Positions 1 through 7,927 are shown, numbered from the stretch's first letter. The stretch is 33,751 nt of DNA from Cupriavidus sp. 2SB (GCF_005503625.1 NZ_SCMX01000071.1:1-33751), one strand, 5' to 3'. Notes: generated by a model from the sequence alone, not told the origin. Numbers and translations: made by a program.

Positions 1-103
1 GGGCGGGACATGGGGCGGCGAATCTTGGGCGGACTGGTGGAGGTTGGAGCGGAAGGCTACCGGGGCGAGGTGCGGGTGTCTTGGCGATTCCTGCAACGCC
101 CCC
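1..103. other. Window edge, no gene recognised
   Basis: All three plus-strand frames and the minus strand were read. None gives a recognisable protein. The stretch lies 3' of the LysR gene and may hold its downstream flank or the edge of an unseen gene. Confidence 0.3.
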
Positions 104-976
104 TCAAACCGCCTTCACCTGCCGCCTCAAATACTCCACCACCCGCGCCGCACGCGGTGACAGCGGCCATTCGGCGCGGTGGATCAGCCAGAGCGTGTCC
201 ACCACGGGCACTTCGCATTGCACCACTTCGATGGCTTTCTGATCCGCGAATGCCTGCCGCGCGTAGCGCGGGATGACGGTGAAGCCGAAGCCGCGCGCCA
301 CGGGTTCGAGCATCAGGCCTACCTGGTTGCTGAAACCCCGGCACGGCAGCGTCTGCACGCCGGGGTTGCCGGGGAAGTGGCGGCTCAGCAGGCGGCTGGC
401 CATGGCCTTGCCGTCGGGATGATCCATGAAGCCCATTCGCGCCAGATCTTCCCAGCTGCCTACCTTTTCGCCGGCCGGATAGACGAGTTCGAGCGGCTCC
501 TCGCTGAACGCGGTGGCGGTCAGGCGGGAATCGTCGGGCTTGAGCATGACCAGGCCGATTTCAAAGCGGTTGTTCAGCACGGCTTCGAGCACTTCGGCAT
601 CGGGTGCGAAGCGGTGGCGGATCACCAGTCCCGGGTTTTGGCCCTGGAGGTCGAGCAGTCGGCGGTAAAGAAACAGGCCGATGCTGCCGGGCGTGATCAG
701 GCCGACCGTGCCGACTTCGCCGTCATCGGCCAGCCGGGCGTGCAGGCGCTCGTTGGCCCGTTCCATCTCGGCACAGTACTCGAGCAGTGCCTTGCCAGCA
801 GGCGTGAGTTCCAGCGCGCGGGGGCGACGGATCAGCAGCGGACCGAGCGCATCCTCCAGATGCCGGATGTGCTGGCTGACGGCGGCCTGGGTCAATCCGA
901 GTTCGTCCGCGGCGCCGGTAAAACTGCCGGATTGCGACAGCATGGCGAAGGACCGCAGCCATTGGGGATTCAACAT
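104..976 (-). CDS. LysR-family transcriptional regulator
   Basis: A 290-residue protein of normal LysR length. Residues 1-60 form the winged helix-turn-helix (LRSFAMLSQSGSFTGAADEL, then TQAAVSQHIRHLE), and about 90-285 form the periplasmic-binding-like effector domain. It is divergent from the flavin oxidoreductase at 1072. The 95 bp between them carries a T-N11-A dyad only 10 bp from this start codon. By the usual LysR pattern it probably represses itself and controls the reductase when an inducer binds. The inducer cannot be told from sequence. No strong Shine-Dalgarno precedes the ATG, but the N-terminus begins exactly where the family normally does (MLNPQWLRSF). Confidence 0.93.
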   Translation of the reverse strand: MLNPQWLRSFAMLSQSGSFTGAADELGLTQAAVSQHIRHLEDALGPLLIRRPRALELTPAGKALLEYCAEMERANERLHARLADDGEVGTVGLITPGSIGLFLYRRLLDLQGQNPGLVIRHRFAPDAEVLEAVLNNRFEIGLVMLKPDDSRLTATAFSEEPLELVYPAGEKVGSWEDLARMGFMDHPDGKAMASRLLSRHFPGNPGVQTLPCRGFSNQVGLMLEPVARGFGFTVIPRYARQAFADQKAIEVVQCEVPVVDTLWLIHRAEWPLSPRAARVVEYLRRQVKAV

Positions 977-985
977 AACAAAGTC

Positions 986-1000
986 TTATCGAGGGGATAA
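986..1000. promoter_or_regulatory. LysR-type operator (T-N11-A dyad)
   Basis: TTATC-GAGGG-GATAA is a perfect dyad with 5-bp arms and contains T-N11-A (T987, A999). It lies between the divergent regulator and reductase, close to the regulator start. Position and form fit a LysR recognition site; binding is inferred. Confidence 0.6.
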
Positions 1001-1011
1001 CGTGAAAGCGG

Positions 1012-1040
1012 TTTTCATTATAGGCGCGCGCCACTATATT
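1012..1040 (+). promoter_or_regulatory. Putative promoter of the flavin oxidoreductase
   Basis: TTTTCA (1012-1017) and TATATT (1035-1040) are separated by 17 bp and lie 32 bp before the ATG at 1072. Each hexamer matches the sigma-70 consensus at 4 or more of 6 positions. The LysR dyad lies just upstream, where activators of this family bind. Confidence 0.5.
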
Positions 1041-1071
1041 CGCTGCATCGCAACAGAAACCGATTTCAATC

Positions 1072-2181
1072 ATGACTACGCCTGCACTTTTCACTCCGTT
1101 CACGCTGAAGGATGTCACGCTGCGCAACCGCATTGCCGTGCCGCCGATGTGCCAGTACAGCGCAGTCGATGGTTTCACCACGGACTGGCATCTTTCCCAC
1201 TACGCTGGTCTGGCGCGTGGGGGTGCGGGGCTGGTGATCGTCGAGGCGACGGCGGTTTCCCCCGAGGGCCGCATTTCCCCGGGAGACACGGGCCTGTGGA
1301 ATGACGAGCAGGCGGTGGGCATGGCGCGCATCGCGGAAGCCATCAAGGCTGGCGGTGCCGTGCCCGGCATCCAGATCGCCCATGCGGGCCGCAAGGCCAG
1401 CGCCAACCGTCCGTGGGAAGGCGACGACCATATTGCCGAGGATGATCCGCGCGGCTGGGAAACGATTTCCCCGTCGGCCGTACCGTTCGGTGCCAACCTG
1501 AACAAGATGCCCAAGGCGATGACGCAGGCCGACATCGACCGCGTACAGGCCGATTTCGTGGCTGCGGCAATCCGCGCCCGTGATGCCGGTTTCCAATGGC
1601 TCGAACTGCATTTTGCGCACGGCTATCTGGCGCAGAGCTTCTTCTCGGTCCATGGCAATACGCGGACCGATGGCTATGGCGGCAACGCTGCCAACCGTGG
1701 CCGCTTCCTGCTGGAAACGCTGGCCGCCGTGCGCGAAGTGTGGCCCGCCAACCTGCCGCTGACGGCGCGCTTCGGCGTGATCGAGTACGACGGCCGTGAC
1801 GAAGAGACGCTGGCCGAAGCCATCGAGTTGACGCGTGCGATGCGCGAGGGCGGACTCGACATGCTCAATGTCAGCGTCGGCTTCTCCACGCCGAACGCGC
1901 AGATTCCCTGGGGATCGGCGTTCCTGGCGCCGGTGTCCGAGCGCGTGCGTCGCGAAGCCGGCCTGCCGGTGGCATCGTCGTGGGGCATCGATGACCCCGT
2001 GGCGGCCAATCGCGTGGTCGATGACGGTCAGATGGATCTGGTGATGGTGGGTCGCGCCATGCTGGCGAACCCGCACTGGCCGTACCAGACCGCGATGAAG
2101 CTGGGCCTGGAGCGTCCGTCGTGGGTGCTGCCTGCGCCGTACGCGCACTGGCTGGAGCGCTATCGCGTGCAGTCGGCGTAA
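1072..2181 (+). CDS. NADH:flavin oxidoreductase, old yellow enzyme family (YqjM/XenA-like)
   Basis: A 369-residue FMN-dependent ene-reductase with a TIM barrel. It reduces activated C=C bonds of enones, quinone-like compounds or nitro compounds with NAD(P)H. The N-terminus has the YqjM/XenA subgroup signature PPMCQYSA, with Cys27 and Tyr29 expected near the flavin. The substrate-binding histidines are in LELHFAHGYL, and the C-terminal phosphate-binding region is DLVMVGRAML. Length is normal for the subgroup. The divergent LysR gene is its likely regulator. The gene is convergent with the GntP permease, 27 bp away. The physiological substrate is unknown. Confidence 0.93.
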   Translation: MTTPALFTPFTLKDVTLRNRIAVPPMCQYSAVDGFTTDWHLSHYAGLARGGAGLVIVEATAVSPEGRISPGDTGLWNDEQAVGMARIAEAIKAGGAVPGIQIAHAGRKASANRPWEGDDHIAEDDPRGWETISPSAVPFGANLNKMPKAMTQADIDRVQADFVAAAIRARDAGFQWLELHFAHGYLAQSFFSVHGNTRTDGYGGNAANRGRFLLETLAAVREVWPANLPLTARFGVIEYDGRDEETLAEAIELTRAMREGGLDMLNVSVGFSTPNAQIPWGSAFLAPVSERVRREAGLPVASSWGIDDPVAANRVVDDGQMDLVMVGRAMLANPHWPYQTAMKLGLERPSWVLPAPYAHWLERYRVQSA

Positions 2182-2196
2182 GGTCCATCGTCCGAT

Positions 2197-2229
2197 ACGC
2201 TGGCGGAGTTAGAACGACCCCGCCAGCGT
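2197..2229. terminator. Hairpin between convergent genes
   Basis: ACGCTGGCGG (2197-2206) pairs perfectly with CCGCCAGCGT (2220-2229) across a 13-nt loop. It lies between the ends of the reductase and the GntP permease and overlaps the permease stop codon. No T-run follows on either strand, so it would be a non-canonical or Rho-assisted bidirectional stop. Confidence 0.35.
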
Positions 2230-3666
2230 GCCGAGCGCGATAACGGCCGCCAGCGCCAGCAGCGGTCCGATGATGCCGACGACCACGATGCCGCCGTAGC
2301 TTTGGCGATGGGTAGCGCCGCAGACGGCCAGCAGCGTGACCACCGCGCCGTTGTGCGGCAGCGTGTCGAGCGTGCCGGCGCTCATCACGGCAACCCGGTG
2401 CAGCACGGCGGGATCGAGTCCGATTTCCAGCGCGCGGGTCAGGTAGGTGCCGCCGAGTGCGTCGAGCGCGATGGTGAGGCCGCCCGATGCCGAGCCCGTC
2501 AGCGCCGAGAGCACGTTGGTCGCCACGGCCAGCGAGACCAGCGGCCCGCCCTCGATCGACAGCACCCAGTCGCGCACCAGCGCGAAGCCGGGCAGGGCCG
2601 CCACCACCGAACCGAATCCCACCAGACTGGCTACGCTGAGCACGGGCAGTGCGGCAGCGTGTACGCCCGCGCCCATGGAGTCGCGCAGTGCTGGCAGCCG
2701 GCGCAGGTTCAGCAGCACCAGACAGACGATGGCGGCGGTCAGCGCGACGATGACCGACCACACGCCGCCCACGGCCTGCAGACTTGTGGCGCCCCACTCA
2801 GGCAGCCCTAGATAGGCCGCGTCGATTCGCGGCAATACCCCCAGACTCATAACAAGGTTCACGCCAATGACCACGGCCAGCGGCAGCATCGCCACCGCGA
2901 TGCCAGGTGCTTCGGTGCTGCGCTGGCCGTGCAAGGTCTCGGCCGGATCGAATTCCCGCGCGGTACTGGCGCGTTCCCGGATCAGGGGCCGCTCGGCTAC
3001 CTCGTCCACATGGGCATCCGCGGTGCTCACGCCATAGCCTTCACCGGCACGCCGCGCGGCGCCCTCGCAGCGCGTGAGCCACCACATGCCGAAGGCCAGC
3101 ATGATGGCGCTGGCCACAATGCCGAGCCCAGGCGCGGCAAAGGGCGTGGTGCTGAAGAACGGCATCGGGATCGCATTCTGGATGGCCGGTGTGCCCGGCA
3201 GCGCGGACATCGTAAAGGTCGACGTACCCAGCACGATGGCCGCCGGCATCAGGCGATGGGGGATATCGGCGGCGCGGAACAGCGCATGGGCCATCGGCGC
3301 GAGCACGAAGAACGCCACGAACAGACTGACACCGCCGTAGGTCAGCAGCGTACCGGCCAGCACCACGGCCAGCATCGCGCGGCGGGGGCCAAGCGTGCGC
3401 GTCATCCAGTCAGCAATCGCGGTGACGGAACCGCTGTCGTCCATCAGCTTGCCGAACAGCGCGCCCAGCAAGAACAGCGGGAAGAACTGCGCAACGAAGC
3501 CGGCCGCGCTGCCCATGAAGACCTGCGTCCAGTTGGCGAGCAGCGGCTGGCCCGCCGTGGCCGCCGCCAGAAGCGCCGCCGCCGGGGCAATCAGCAGGAT
3601 GCTCCAGCCACGAAATGCCATCCAGATCATCGCCCCAAGGGCAATGACGATGCCGGGAAGGCCCAT
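2209..3666 (-). CDS. GntP-family permease
   Basis: A 485-residue integral membrane protein with 12 or more hydrophobic segments and the GntP family organisation. Visible family features are the N-terminal FFPLFLLGALFGKLMDDSG segment, then LLTYGGVSLFVAFFVLAPMA and the LPGTPAIQNAIPMPFF loop. The C-terminal half repeats the pattern (ALTGSASGGLTIALDAL, LPHNGAVVTLL). Members are proton symporters for gluconate and other hydroxy or carboxylic acids; the substrate here is not evident. A charged hydrophilic stretch at about 200-240 separates the halves. The start is supported by a GGAG element about 9 nt upstream. It is transcribed away from the antitoxin gene. Confidence 0.88.
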   Translation of the reverse strand: MGLPGIVIALGAMIWMAFRGWSILLIAPAAALLAAATAGQPLLANWTQVFMGSAAGFVAQFFPLFLLGALFGKLMDDSGSVTAIADWMTRTLGPRRAMLAVVLAGTLLTYGGVSLFVAFFVLAPMAHALFRAADIPHRLMPAAIVLGTSTFTMSALPGTPAIQNAIPMPFFSTTPFAAPGLGIVASAIMLAFGMWWLTRCEGAARRAGEGYGVSTADAHVDEVAERPLIRERASTAREFDPAETLHGQRSTEAPGIAVAMLPLAVVIGVNLVMSLGVLPRIDAAYLGLPEWGATSLQAVGGVWSVIVALTAAIVCLVLLNLRRLPALRDSMGAGVHAAALPVLSVASLVGFGSVVAALPGFALVRDWVLSIEGGPLVSLAVATNVLSALTGSASGGLTIALDALGGTYLTRALEIGLDPAVLHRVAVMSAGTLDTLPHNGAVVTLLAVCGATHRQSYGGIVVVGIIGPLLALAAVIALGTLAGSF

Positions 3667-3778
3667 GGGTCACGTCTCCAGGAGGGGGCGGCAAAGTGCG
3701 CGCGTCAGAAGCGGCACAAACGATTCATTATTTGTGCTGCATTGCAACCTGGGCAAGTTAAAGATTTTGGGATGGCGT

Positions 3779-3802
3779 TATAAATTGCTGCCGTTGTACA
3801 AC
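3779..3802 (+). promoter_or_regulatory. YefM-type promoter and TGTACA operator
   Basis: A -10-like TATAAA (3779-3784) is followed at 3793-3802 by the perfect palindrome GTTGTACAAC, 27 bp before the antitoxin ATG. YefM proteins repress their own promoter by binding palindromes with a TGTACA core (established for E. coli yefM-yoeB). The palindrome would overlap the expected transcription start. Only one palindrome is visible, whereas E. coli has a pair. Confidence 0.6.
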
Positions 3803-3829
3803 TGGTGGAACGAATTCTCGGGTTTTACC

Positions 3830-4063
3830 ATGCGTACTATTCATTACTCTGATGCGTGTAACAGCCTTGAGGCTGTGATCGACCAGATGGTCGAAAATCA
3901 GGAGGCGGTTCTTATAACCCGGTGGGGGGCTCCCAATGCTGTAGTCATGTCCGAAGAGCAATACACCAGTTGGGCGGAGACCATCTATTTGCTCAACTCA
4001 CCGGCCAATGCCGAGCATCTTGCGCGTTCGCTCGAACAATTGCGGAAGGGCGAAGTCGAGTGA
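3830..4063 (+). CDS. yefM: YefM-type (Phd/YefM) antitoxin, orphan
   Basis: A 77-residue protein that begins MRTIHYSDACNSLEAVIDQM, very like E. coli YefM. It keeps the ILITR-type strand (VLITRWGAPNAVVMSEEQY) and the C-terminal YLLNSPANAEHL segment that normally wraps the YoeB toxin. No YoeB reading frame follows. The next 40 bp encode only a short frame that ends at TAA, and the following gene is an unrelated minus-strand reductase. A TGTACA palindrome sits in its promoter. It may act as a solitary repressor, neutralise a toxin elsewhere, or be the remainder of a decayed module. The start was chosen at ATG 3830; upstream in-frame sequence does not resemble the family. Confidence 0.88.
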   Translation: MRTIHYSDACNSLEAVIDQMVENQEAVLITRWGAPNAVVMSEEQYTSWAETIYLLNSPANAEHLARSLEQLRKGEVE

Positions 4064-4105
4064 CTGGATTGCTGCGACAGGTCTCCGACCGTGGGCGTTA
4101 ACTGC

Positions 4106-4759
4106 CTACATGGCCCCGCGCCTCAGCACCACATGCGTCGCCTTCTCCGATGCGACAGATTCCACGCATTCATAACCCAGGGACCGCAAGTCGAGGTCCT
4201 TGAACAGTGATTCCCCCCGACCGAGGAGCACAGGCGAGATGGCAATGTGCAGCTCGTCGATAAGACCCTCGCGCAGATATTGCCGAATGGTGGCCGCGCC
4301 ACCGCCGATTCTTACGTCCTTCCCCGCTGCAGCCTCGCGTGCGCGGTCGAGTGCCTCGTGAATGCCGCCCGTGACGAAGTGGAACGTGGTCCCGCCTTCC
4401 ATGTCGATGGCGGGGCGCGCATGGTGCGTCAGGATGAAGACCGGAACCTGATAGGGGGGACGATCTCCCCACCAGCCTTTCCAGTTCATGTCCGGCCACT
4501 CGCCACGGATGGGGCCGAACATGTTCCGGCCGAGAATCCAGGCGCCGATATTTCTGAAACCGCGCGCGGCGAAATCATCGTCGACGCCCGTCGTGCCGCC
4601 GTCCTTGCCGAACAGGGCTTGCTGAAACGTGCGGGTCGGGATCAGCCACTGGTGCAGATCCGTCCCGCCAATACCCAGCGGATTGTCGATGTCCTGATCC
4701 GGACCTGCTCCATATCCGTCGAGCGAAATGGTGAATCCCTCAACGCGAACGCGGGTCAT
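4106..4759 (-). CDS. Dihydrofolate reductase family protein (RibD C-terminal domain)
   Basis: A 217-residue protein of the RibD-C/DHFR-like superfamily, whose members reduce pterin- or pyrimidine-like substrates with NAD(P)H. Many small family members have no known substrate. Visible features are the N-terminal strand VEGFTISLDGYGAG, the ILGRNMFGPIRG motif, VPVFILTHHAR, the nucleotide-binding VRIGGGAATIRQYL and the closing strand ELHIAISPVLLGRGESLF. I chose ATG 4759 over an upstream ATG at 4804, because an ideal AAGGAGG lies 5 nt before it and family homology starts there. The gene stands alone. Confidence 0.88.
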   Translation of the reverse strand: MTRVRVEGFTISLDGYGAGPDQDIDNPLGIGGTDLHQWLIPTRTFQQALFGKDGGTTGVDDDFAARGFRNIGAWILGRNMFGPIRGEWPDMNWKGWWGDRPPYQVPVFILTHHARPAIDMEGGTTFHFVTGGIHEALDRAREAAAGKDVRIGGGAATIRQYLREGLIDELHIAISPVLLGRGESLFKDLDLRSLGYECVESVASEKATHVVLRRGAM

Positions 4760-5066
4760 CGCAGCCTCCTTTTGATTGGGTGGTCTGGCATCGAGCGACG
4801 CCAACGCCGGATACTACGGCCAAAGGTTTCGCCGTGGCGATATCCAAGCGGGAGGTCGACGCCCTGTGGCAACCTTTCAATGCCACGCATAGTGTGCGGA
4901 TACCGGACGAGCTTTTCCCTTCGTCCGCACCGGTTTTGTGCGATGCAAAATCTCCCCGCCACCCGCGCTGCAGTACGCCCTGGAAGATGACGACCCTGTA
5001 ATCTTTGCGCTGCGCCGCAACATCGAACCATTGCGCCGGCCGGTCTGAATCGATCCTTTCATTGCC

Positions 5067-5096
5067 TTGACATTGCGTCTGACGGCGTCATACGCT
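5067..5096 (+). promoter_or_regulatory. Putative promoter of the catabolic operon
   Basis: A perfect -35 hexamer TTGACA (5067-5072) lies about 100 bp upstream of the transporter start. The -10 region is weak: CATACG at 16-bp or TACGCT at 18-bp spacing. A weak -10 beside an operator-like dyad suits an activator-dependent or tightly controlled promoter. Confidence 0.4.
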
Positions 5097-5118
5097 GCCG
5101 GCTTACGTAGAAGACGTT

Positions 5119-5146
5119 CGCATATAGAACGCTGGTTCGATATGCG
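5119..5146. promoter_or_regulatory. 28-bp dyad, candidate operator of the catabolic operon
   Basis: CGCATATAGAAC (5119-5130) and GTTCGATATGCG (5135-5146) are 12-bp arms with a single mismatch around a 4-bp centre. It ends 27 bp before the TTG start, between the promoter and the first gene. Size and place fit a dimeric repressor or activator site (TetR, IclR or GntR class). No regulator gene is adjacent. Confidence 0.5.
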
Positions 5147-5173
5147 GTCATTTCGGATTTCAGGAGACAAGCC

Positions 5174-6514
5174 TTGAACAAGGTCGCCGGGTTCTTTACG
5201 GAACTGATGCGCCGGTATTTGCCGGACCCGTTTGTATTCGCCATTGGCCTCACGCTGCTCAGCATGCTGATGGCGATGCTCGTCGAGGGGCAGGGCCCCA
5301 GCGCCGTGATTCTCAACTGGGGCAAGGGGTTCTGGAACCTGCTTTCGTTCACCACGCAGATGGCCGTGATTCTGGCCATGGGCTACGTGCTGGCCACCGC
5401 GCCGCTGGTGGACCGCTTCCTGAACAGCATCGTGGCGCGCGTGGCAACGCCGCGCGGCGCAATCATCGTCGCCACGCTGGTGGGCGGTATCGGCAGCTAC
5501 CTGAACTGGGGCTTCGGCCTGGTGGTGGGCGGCATCATCGCGCGCAAACTGGCGGTGAAGGTCAAGGGCGTGCATTACCCGCTGATCATCGCGTCGGCCT
5601 ATAGCGGCTTCACGATGTACGGGCTGGGCCTGTCGGCCAGCATCCCGGTGCTGATCTCCACGCCGGGCCACCCGATGGAAAAGCTGATGGGTGTCATCGC
5701 GCTGAAGGACACGATCTTCTCCGCGCCGATGCTGCTGACGAGCCTGGCCGTGATCATCACGCTGCCGCTGCTCAACGCCATGCTGCATCCGCGCGATGCC
5801 AAGGACGTGGTCGAGATCCGCGAAGAAAACATGGCATCGGAAGGCGCCTCCGGTGGCGGCCACAGCATGGGCATCGAGAACACGCTGGCCACGCGCATGA
5901 ACAACAGCCGTCTGCTGAGCCTGGTCATCGGCCTGTGCGGCATGGCCTACGCGGTGCTGTACTTCGTGCAGGGCGGAACGCTGGACCTGAACCTGATCAA
6001 CTTCCTGATCCTGTTTATCGGCGTGCTGTTGCTGGGTACGCCGGCCAACTACGTGGCGCGTCTGAACGAAGGCATCAAGACCATTTCGGGCATCATCCTG
6101 CAGTATCCGTTCTACGCAGGCATCATGGCGGTCATGGCAGGCTCGGGGCTGGTGGATACCATCTCGCGCGCGTTCGTCGAGATCGCCACGCCGCAGACGT
6201 TGCCGTTCTGGGGTCTGCTGAGCAGCTTCGTGATCAACTTCTTCGCGCCTTCGGGTGGCGGCCACTGGGTGATCCAGGGTCCGTTCATGATCGATGCGGC
6301 AAAGGCCATCGGCAGCTCGGTGGCGCAGACGTCGATGTCGGTGATGCTCGGCAATGCGTGGAATGACCTGGTGCAGCCGTTCTGGATCCTGCCGGCGCTG
6401 GCGCTCTCGAAGCTCAAGCTCAAGGACGTGATGGGCTACACCGTGATCATGATGTTCTGGGTGGGCGCGATCTACATCGTGTCGCTGCTGGCCTGGGGCA
6501 TCATGACGCACTGA
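5174..6514 (+). CDS. Short-chain fatty acid transporter family protein (AtoE-like)
   Basis: A 446-residue polytopic inner-membrane permease of the AtoE/SCFA family (Pfam SCFA_trans). It begins MNKVAGFFTELMRRYLPDPF, typical for the family, and carries the conserved LNWGFGLVVGGIIARK, GLSASIPVLISTPGHPM and FFAPSGGGHWVIQGPF motifs. AtoE is linked to butyrate and acetoacetate uptake. Here the neighbours suggest a lactone, aromatic-derived acid or dicarboxylate instead. The start is TTG at 5174, set by AGGAGA about 6 nt upstream; no in-frame ATG fits the family N-terminus. It is first in a five-gene operon with gaps of 13-43 bp. Confidence 0.9.
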   Translation: MNKVAGFFTELMRRYLPDPFVFAIGLTLLSMLMAMLVEGQGPSAVILNWGKGFWNLLSFTTQMAVILAMGYVLATAPLVDRFLNSIVARVATPRGAIIVATLVGGIGSYLNWGFGLVVGGIIARKLAVKVKGVHYPLIIASAYSGFTMYGLGLSASIPVLISTPGHPMEKLMGVIALKDTIFSAPMLLTSLAVIITLPLLNAMLHPRDAKDVVEIREENMASEGASGGGHSMGIENTLATRMNNSRLLSLVIGLCGMAYAVLYFVQGGTLDLNLINFLILFIGVLLLGTPANYVARLNEGIKTISGIILQYPFYAGIMAVMAGSGLVDTISRAFVEIATPQTLPFWGLLSSFVINFFAPSGGGHWVIQGPFMIDAAKAIGSSVAQTSMSVMLGNAWNDLVQPFWILPALALSKLKLKDVMGYTVIMMFWVGAIYIVSLLAWGIMTH

Positions 6515-6557
6515 CCGCACCTGCCATACCCGCTATCCAACCGACTGGAGACATCGC

Positions 6558-6854
6558 ATGCCGTACATGATCGAAACCTTCGACAAGCCCGACCACCAGC
6601 ACGTGCGCCAGGCCAACCGGCCCACGCACCTGGACTTTCTGGAAGAGAACAAGGCGTTGCTGCTGGCATGCGGTGCCAAGCTCAGCGATGACGGCGGCGA
6701 TGGCGGCGGCGGACTCTACATCGTCGATGTGGACACGCGCGAGGCCGCGCAGGCTTTCATCGAAGCCGATCCGTTCTTCAAGGTCGGACTGTTCCGCGAC
6801 GTGAACATCGTGCGCTGGCGCAAGGCTTACCTGGACGGCGTGCGCCACATCTGA
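6558..6854 (+). CDS. YciI-family protein
   Basis: A 98-residue protein with the YciI ferredoxin-like fold: MIETFDKPDH, then RPTHLDFLEENKALLLACG, GGLYIVDVDTREAAQAFIEADPFFKVGLF. The His of RPTHLDFL and the Asp of ADPF are the usual conserved YciI pocket residues. Its enzymatic role is not known for most members, although relatives act on chlorinated or lactone intermediates in aromatic degradation. It lies 43 bp after the transporter and 14 bp before the cyclase. It could serve as a small isomerase or lactone-processing enzyme beside the CatC homologue, which has a similar fold. That role is inference. Confidence 0.85.
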   Translation: MPYMIETFDKPDHQHVRQANRPTHLDFLEENKALLLACGAKLSDDGGDGGGGLYIVDVDTREAAQAFIEADPFFKVGLFRDVNIVRWRKAYLDGVRHI

Positions 6855-6868
6855 AGGTAGCCCCACTC

Positions 6869-7927
6869 ATGAAGCGATGGAAGCGACGGCCCGAAGGCGC
6901 CAACTGGGGCGACTTCGGCGATGACGACCAACTCGGCCGGCTGAACCTGATCACTGCCGAACGCGTTCGCGCGGCCGCGCAGGAAATCCGCACTGGCCGC
7001 ACGTTTTGCCTGTCACTGCCGCTGGATCTGCCCGGTGGCAACGTGCTCAACCCGCGTAGGCATCCGCCGGTGCTGCGGCCCACGTTCCGCGACGATGTGG
7101 CCTACGTGAACTTTCCCCTGGCCAAGGTCGATCCGCGCGCACTGGATGTGCTGAGCGACGACCAGGTGCTGCTCTCGATGCAGTACTCGACGCAGTGGGA
7201 TTCGCTCGCCCACGTCGGCGCACTGTTCGATGCGGATGGCGATGGCGTGGCGGAGCGTGTCTACTACAACGGTTTCCGTCCCAACACCGACGTGGTAGGC
7301 CCCGTGGACTATGCGGAAGCGGATCATTTCGCGGCGCATCCGTGCGGGCACGACCACAGCCATGCCGAGGCGCTCGGGATCGAGACCTTCGCCCAGCATG
7401 GCATCCAGGCGCGCGGCGTGCTGGTGGATCTGGCGCGGCACTATGGTCGGGAATGCCGCACGGTCGGCTACACCGACCTGATGCGGGTAATCGATGCCGA
7501 CGGCGTGAAGGTGGAACCGGGCGACATCCTCGTGCTGCGCACCGGGTTTGCCGAGATGCTCGTGGAGATGGCGGGCCAGCCCGACGTAGCGCTGCTGCAC
7601 AACAGTTGCTGCGCGCTCGACGGACGTGACGAGCGGCTGCTGCAGTGGATCACCGATAGCGGCATCGCGGCCATCGCGGCGGACAACTACGCCGTCGAAC
7701 GCTATCCCGCACGCGCAGTGCCCGCCGATAGCGGCCCGGTGGCGATGCTGCCGCTGCACAACCACTGCCTGTTCAAGCTCGGCCTGCCGCTCGGCGAACT
7801 CTGGCATTTGCATGACCTGGCGGCGTGGCTGCATGCCGAGGGTCGCCACCACTTCTTCCTGTCGGCGCCGCCGCTGCGGCTGCCCGGTGCCATGGGATCG
7901 CCCGTGACGCCGGTTGCCACGGTCTGA
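6869..7927 (+). CDS. Cyclase-family metal-dependent hydrolase
   Basis: A 352-residue member of the cyclase/kynurenine formamidase superfamily (PF04199). Residues around 100-115 read MQYSTQWDSLAHVG, which replaces the classical HxGTHxDxPxH metal motif with the WDSLAHVG form of the long subgroup. Other supporting segments are GIQARGVLVDLARHYG, GDILVLRTGFAEM, IAAIAADNYAVERYP and LHNHCLFKLGLPLGELWHL. Family members hydrolyse cyclic amides, esters or formamides. In this operon it could open a lactone or cyclic ester ahead of the muconolactone steps. GAAGG about 12 nt upstream is a modest ribosome site. The gap to the next gene is 40 bp. Confidence 0.85.
   Translation: MKRWKRRPEGANWGDFGDDDQLGRLNLITAERVRAAAQEIRTGRTFCLSLPLDLPGGNVLNPRRHPPVLRPTFRDDVAYVNFPLAKVDPRALDVLSDDQVLLSMQYSTQWDSLAHVGALFDADGDGVAERVYYNGFRPNTDVVGPVDYAEADHFAAHPCGHDHSHAEALGIETFAQHGIQARGVLVDLARHYGRECRTVGYTDLMRVIDADGVKVEPGDILVLRTGFAEMLVEMAGQPDVALLHNSCCALDGRDERLLQWITDSGIAAIAADNYAVERYPARAVPADSGPVAMLPLHNHCLFKLGLPLGELWHLHDLAAWLHAEGRHHFFLSAPPLRLPGAMGSPVTPVATV

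Larger units (their letters stand above)
4760..5173. other. 414-bp intergenic region with a possible gene relic
   Basis: No complete gene is seen. The plus frame 4893-5048 ends in ALQYALEDDDPVIFALRR and further residues before TGA. It looks like a genuine protein C-terminus but lacks a start codon with a ribosome site. The acidic DDPVIFAL segment vaguely recalls the tail of UbiA-type prenyltransferases; I would not assign it. The right half holds the promoter and a strong dyad for the catabolic operon. Confidence 0.35.

Noticed and set aside
4061..4102. Short frame after the YefM stop considered as a YoeB remnant
   Set aside because: The 13 residues from GTG 4060 to TAA show no similarity to YoeB.
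4877..6520. 547-codon open frame on the minus strand opposite the transporter gene
   Set aside because: It is a His/Arg/Gln-rich antisense frame produced by GC-rich codon use; the plus strand encodes a clear AtoE-like permease.
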